In this document: one piece after another, positions 5,420 through 6,435 of the stretch
Layout of the letters: each line of letters opens with the position of its first letter
Position numbering within the stretch: position 1 is the first letter of the stretch
Origin: Bacillota bacterium
GTDB lineage: Bacteria > Bacillota > Clostridia > Lachnospirales > Lachnospiraceae
DNA length: 6,435 nucleotides
Assembly (NCBI GenBank): GCA_023435505.1
Contig: JAEYRR010000078.1
Coordinates: 1 to 6,435, forward strand
Reading direction: 5' to 3'
Notes under the pieces: model-generated
Told to the model about the DNA's origin: nothing
Seen by the model: the letters and a program-made list of their open reading frames with translations, nothing else
Database searches by the model: none
Position numbers and translations under genes: made by a program

Positions 5420-6435
5420 TTAGCCTCTATTCTGTGCCTCTACTAAGCTACCTCCGCAGTACAACTTTCTAAGCTTTGGTTTTTCAATCTTCCCGGTTGG
5501 ATTACGTGGAATTTCTGCAAATATGATCTTATGAGGTCTCTTATAACGAGGTAGCTTCTGACAGAACGCCATTATCTTCTCCTCTGTGGTCTCTTTCTCA
5601 GGTTTCAGTTCTATAATTGCTGCTGCAATCTCACCTAGACGAGAATCTGGAAGACCTATAACAGCTACATCATGCACCACAGGATTCGTACGGATAAAGT
5701 CCTCGATTTGAACTGGATACAGATTCTCTCCGCCACTGATAATGACATCCTTCTTTCGGTCTACTAGGAAGATAAATCCATCCTCATCCTCTCTGGCCAT
5801 ATCACCGGTATATAACCATCCGTCTTCTAAGACTTCCTTAGTTGCCTTCTCATCATTATAGTAGCAGATCATAACTCCCGGTCCCTTTACCGCAAGTTCT
5901 CCAATGCTCCCCTGCTCCACGGTCTTATGATGCTCATCTACAATCTTTGTCTCCCAGCCAAAGCCAGGTTTTCCAATTGCTCCAACTTTATGGATGTTCT
6001 CTACTCCAAGGTGTACGCAGCCAGGTCCTATCGATTCACTTAGTCCATAGTTGGTGTCATACTGATGGTTTGGAAAAAACATTCTCCAGTGATTAATAAG
6101 GCTCGGAGGCACCGGCTGTGCTCCAATATGCATCAGCCTCCATTGCTCCAATTGGTACTTACTAAGGTCTATTTTTTTGCTATCTATCGCTTCTAATATG
6201 TCCTGGGCCCAAGGTACCAGTAACCAGACAATGGTACACTGTTCTTTAGATACGGTATCCAGAATGATATCCGGTTTGGTTCCTCTTAGTAGCACAGACT
6301 TGCCACCTGAAAGCAGACTGCCAAACCAGTGCATCTTTGCTCCTGTATGATATAATGGTGGAATACAAAGAAATACATCGTCGCTGGTCTGTCCATGATG
6401 ATTCTGCTCAACCATACAAGAATGCATAAGGCTGG
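5420..6435 (-). CDS. AMP-forming acyl-CoA ligase, C-terminal part (5' end outside window)
   Basis: An ANL-superfamily adenylating enzyme, of which 338 residues are visible. The frame stays open to the window edge (Ser and Leu codons precede the Met at 6427), so that Met is internal. The P-loop motif TSGTTGxPK lies beyond the window. Numbered from that Met, visible motifs are IPPLYHTGAKMHW (22-34, acyl-pocket A4), YGLSE (127-131, A5), LYTGD (205-209, A7, ribose-binding Asp209), DRKKD (223-227, domain hinge), SGGENLYP (231-238, A8, CoA-binding loop) and PTGKIEKPKLR (310-320, A10, with catalytic Lys313). It should activate a carboxylic acid with ATP and join it to CoA. The pattern is that of fatty or aromatic acid-CoA ligases (FadD/CaiC-like) rather than acetyl-CoA synthetase, but the substrate cannot be set from this half. 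All C-terminal catalytic residues are intact. The gene ends in its own terminator and is probably unrelated to proA. Confidence 0.92.
   Translation of the reverse strand, partial: SLMHSCMVEQNHHGQTSDDVFLCIPPLYHTGAKMHWFGSLLSGGKSVLLRGTKPDIILDTVSKEQCTIVWLLVPWAQDILEAIDSKKIDLSKYQLEQWRLMHIGAQPVPPSLINHWRMFFPNHQYDTNYGLSESIGPGCVHLGVENIHKVGAIGKPGFGWETKIVDEHHKTVEQGSIGELAVKGPGVMICYYNDEKATKEVLEDGWLYTGDMAREDEDGFIFLVDRKKDVIISGGENLYPVQIEDFIRTNPVVHDVAVIGLPDSRLGEIAAAIIELKPEKETTEEKIMAFCQKLPRYKRPHKIIFAEIPRNPTGKIEKPKLRKLYCGGSLVEAQNRG

Noticed and set aside
6425..6427. ATG at 6427 as the true start of the acyl-CoA ligase
   Set aside because: The frame remains open to the window edge, and a protein starting here would lack the P-loop and most of the N-terminal adenylation domain. 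The gene is cut by the window.
1..6435. Search for a new defence, phage, CRISPR, toxin-antitoxin or biosynthetic system
   Set aside because: The genes belong to ordinary families with no effector-sensor pairing, spaced repeat array or phage-type gene. Calling the GNAT-BIG2-antiporter-DUF5662 run a system would not be supported by the sequence alone.

Overview
The window looks like chromosomal DNA from a low-GC Firmicute, most likely a clostridium of the Lachnospiraceae type. The grounds are AT-rich intergenic DNA, AGGAGG-type ribosome binding sites, a TTG start, a secreted protein with Ig-like (BIG2) repeats, and a DUF5662-type protein. The species cannot be named from this sequence. Every gene I can support lies on the minus strand, so transcription runs from high to low coordinates.

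In order of transcription: (1) 6435-5420, the C-terminal part of an AMP-forming acyl-CoA ligase whose N-terminus lies beyond the window, closed by a textbook intrinsic terminator at about 5370-5398. (2) A 181-bp intergenic region with two tandem sigma-A-like promoters driving proA. (3) 5238-3958, proA, glutamate-5-semialdehyde dehydrogenase of proline synthesis. (4) A 107-bp gap with a strong hairpin but only a poor U-tract, then a GNAT acetyltransferase at 3850-3047. (5) Twenty bases later, a secreted BIG2-repeat protein at 3026-1569. (6) A 104-bp AT-rich gap with a possible promoter, then a CPA2-family cation/proton antiporter at 1464-247 that starts with TTG. (7) Twenty bases later, the 5' part of a DUF5662-family gene at 226-1, which runs off the left edge of the window.

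The layout suggests three transcription blocks: the ligase; proA with possible read-through into GNAT and the BIG2 gene; and antiporter plus DUF5662. No shared pathway is evident. ProA is housekeeping metabolism, the antiporter is ion/pH homeostasis, and the BIG2 protein is exported. proB and proC are not in the window. I found no RNA gene, insertion sequence, CRISPR array, phage gene or defence system. I see no convincing new multi-gene system. The points most worth checking are the edge-truncated DUF5662 gene, the hairpin between proA and the GNAT gene, the unanchored BIG2 protein with uneven cysteine pairs, and the uncharacterised N-terminal half of the GNAT protein.
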